A stretch of 64,000 nt of DNA from an uncultured Dorea sp. (GTDB taxonomy: Bacteria; Bacillota; Clostridia; Lachnospirales; Lachnospiraceae): the NCBI GenBank assembly GCA_910586965.1, contig CAJUMF010000018.1, forward strand, positions 10,492-74,491, read 5' to 3'. Below the pieces are notes generated by a model. The model did no database searches. It was not told the DNA's origin and saw nothing but the letters and a program-made list of their open reading frames with translations. Shown here one piece after another: positions 62,862 through 64,000 of this stretch (within the stretch, counting starts at the first letter, position 1; each line of letters starts with the position of its first letter). Position numbers and translations under genes: made by a program.

Positions 62862-63785
62862 CTATTTCTTTATTCGCTCCGGACATGCCGCTGCTCTTCC
62901 ATCCCTGTAATATAAAATGCCGTTCTTACTGTAAAATTGCCTGTTTCCAGCCGATGCTTCAATATAACACAGATTCCGCAAATCATCAAATGCACCCTCC
63001 GCAATGTAAATGATATTCGCAGGAATGTAGATTTCATAAACCTCTTTTTCCAAGCCTTTAAGTGCATTTTTCTCAATTCCTGTACATGCTCCGTGAACAG
63101 GCAATACAACCAGATGATCTTTCATAAATTTAGAAGCATCTGTATATCCTGTAATATAACCCTTGTCATTCGCCAGAAATCCTGGAAATCTTTCTGAAAT
63201 TACCGGCAGATTGCTCTCTGCCTTATCTGTATCCTTCTTTTCTTCCCCCTCTGCTCCGCCAACTGCCTCATTCTGATCAGTCACGGCATCCGGATTCTTT
63301 ATGATATCGCCGGGGATTTCTGCAGCAATACCTGGATTTTTTATAGATACACCTGGTATTTCTGTAATTACATCTGGTATAAAATTATCTGGTGATTCTT
63401 TCAATGTTTGCTTTATTTTGTTTATCTTATTATCAACCTTCTTCTTATTTTCCGTATCCCTTGTATCTTCTAATCCAGAATACTTATCCATGTTAGCTGC
63501 AGCATCTATTTGTTCTGCTACAACATCCGGAAGAACCTGTTCTTTACTTTTCTTCATATTTCTCTCAGGCAATAACGGCATCTCTATATAAAAATCCAGA
63601 GCCGGTGTGTAATCTTCCAATGCCGTATACCGCTTCTCTATTTTTTCTTTTACATGCCCCGTATGTATGTCTATATAGCTGTATATTCCTGCACATACAA
63701 TAGCCAGAATCACCGCACACGCAATCTGTTTCCACTCAACCCTAATCTTCCGTCTCTCACAAAGCAATCCTAAAATCAACTCCAT
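62862..63785 (-). CDS. membrane-anchored protein with C-terminal leucine-rich-repeat (BspA-like) segment
   Basis: 307 residues from the ATG at 63785, preceded by GGGGTG. A short basic N-terminus, one helix at about 21-42, a long low-complexity extracellular linker rich in Lys, Asp and Glu, then at about 235-300 a BspA-type LRR unit (IYIPANIIYIAEGAFDDL, then FYSKNGILYYRDG) usual in surface proteins. In the linker EIPG and IKNP alternate in two near-copies (about 135-170). Single-pass surface protein; function unknown, maybe adhesion or sensing. Confidence 0.7.
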   Translation of the reverse strand: MELILGLLCERRKIRVEWKQIACAVILAIVCAGIYSYIDIHTGHVKEKIEKRYTALEDYTPALDFYIEMPLLPERNMKKSKEQVLPDVVAEQIDAAANMDKYSGLEDTRDTENKKKVDNKINKIKQTLKESPDNFIPDVITEIPGVSIKNPGIAAEIPGDIIKNPDAVTDQNEAVGGAEGEEKKDTDKAESNLPVISERFPGFLANDKGYITGYTDASKFMKDHLVVLPVHGACTGIEKNALKGLEKEVYEIYIPANIIYIAEGAFDDLRNLCYIEASAGNRQFYSKNGILYYRDGRAAACPERIKK

Positions 63786-63861
63786 ATCTTTTGCACCCCA
63801 TTTTTCCATATTTTTCCATTTTTTATACCCATTATAAAGTGCAAACCCCCAGATACGGGAA

Positions 63862-63898
63862 AACGTTCCGGAACACGTCTTTCATGTTCCGAAACGTC
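63862..63898. terminator. hairpin terminator between the partial gene and the LRR protein
   Basis: Long imperfect stem with ACGTT-C-CGGAACA and TGTTCCG-A-ACGT arms, 63862-63877 and 63883-63898. On minus it is followed by TTTTCCCG, a short U-run; on plus by TCTTTTTCATT. Confidence 0.7.
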
Positions 63899-63923
63899 TC
63901 TTTTTCATTATTTCATAATATTC

Positions 63924-64000
63924 CTAGCTTACATACCCAGCCTTCTTAAGCTCTTCCTCCGCCTTCGCAAGGTTCGCCTCAGACACCCGGATGATCGGCC
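63924..64000 (-). CDS. C-terminal end of an unidentified protein (continues beyond window)
   Basis: The last 24 codons of a minus-strand gene ending in TAG at 63924-63926 and followed by a terminator. The visible peptide (PIIRVSEANLAKAEEELKKA, then GYVS) is a beta strand and amphipathic helix, compatible with the end of an ACT-like or similar small ligand-binding domain. Too short to assign. Confidence 0.6.
   Translation of the reverse strand, partial: PIIRVSEANLAKAEEELKKAGYVS

Noticed and set aside
1..64000. CRISPR array or cas genes
   Set aside because: No regularly spaced direct repeats with unique spacers and no cas-like protein anywhere in the window.
1..64000. Biosynthetic cluster for a lantibiotic next to the LanFEG-like genes
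   Set aside because: No LanB, LanC, LanM, LanT or precursor peptide gene was seen near 27-32 kb; the module is resistance only.

Overview
The window looks like a chromosomal segment of an anaerobic, low-to-moderate GC Firmicute, most likely a Lachnospiraceae-type Clostridia. The basis is strong AGGAGG-type ribosome binding sites, the dgt-dnaG-rpoD-trmK-nif3 order, an L,D-transpeptidase next to tgt-yajC, a PotC-PotD fusion, a two-gene ThrE exporter and several small Clostridia-only families. Most genes lie on the minus strand. Nearly all of it is ordinary, well-packed core genome; one decayed integrative element lies at about 48.4-53.2 kb.

Layout: 0-1.0 kb is a truncated cell-wall polysaccharide deacetylase. 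1.2-8.4 kb is a branched-chain amino acid and serine run (leuB, ilvD, ilvB, serC, serA) with a clear promoter before leuB and a large nested palindrome between leuB and ilvD; ilvN, leuA and leuCD are absent. 8.5-9.8 kb pairs a tautomerase with a proline racemase-type epimerase. 9.9-15.5 kb is nucleoside and purine salvage (deoD with a YczE-like membrane protein; guaD, a broken Crp/Fnr regulator, deoB, deoC, a YgjV-like protein). 15.6-21.2 kb holds glgP and then L,D-transpeptidase-tgt-yajC. Plus-strand aroC and the polyamine operon (XRE-cupin regulator, potA, potB, fused potCD) follow to 27 kb.

27.3-32.0 kb is a lantibiotic/antimicrobial-peptide resistance module: sensor kinase and response regulator on the minus strand, divergent from a three-gene LanFEG/CprABC-like ABC transporter, with two direct repeats in the shared intergenic region that look like the regulator's operator. 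A hybrid sensor kinase with two receiver domains follows. 34.7-43.5 kb is the macromolecular-synthesis block (polyphosphate:AMP phosphotransferase, dgt, dnaG, rpoD, trmK, nif3, TGS-type nucleoside kinase). 43.6-48.3 kb has two MATE transporters flanking a Y-family polymerase and a YolD-like partner.

48.4-53.2 kb, ending at a tRNA-Leu(AAG), is a wreck of an integrative element: a multiply frameshifted tyrosine integrase, a frameshifted YqaJ-type exonuclease tail, an apparently internally deleted single-strand-annealing protein, a small-alarmone-synthetase-like protein overlapping a small unknown gene, what looks like an antitoxin-toxin pair collapsed into one reading frame, and the 5' end of a group IIC-like intron lying just behind an intrinsic terminator. 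53.3-63.9 kb returns to core-like genes (DUF5662, TraX-like, a GH13 debranching-enzyme homologue with all three catalytic carboxylates replaced, a sugar-binding lipoprotein, a UvrD-type helicase, gltX, a divergent SIR2-like protein, ThrE halves, an LRR-type membrane protein), ending inside a further gene.

The observations most worth following are the alarmone-synthetase/small-protein pair with its palindrome, the catalytically stripped GH13 protein, the nested palindrome at 7.0-7.1 kb and the lantibiotic-resistance operator. Family names and motif comparisons come from recall; no searches were run.
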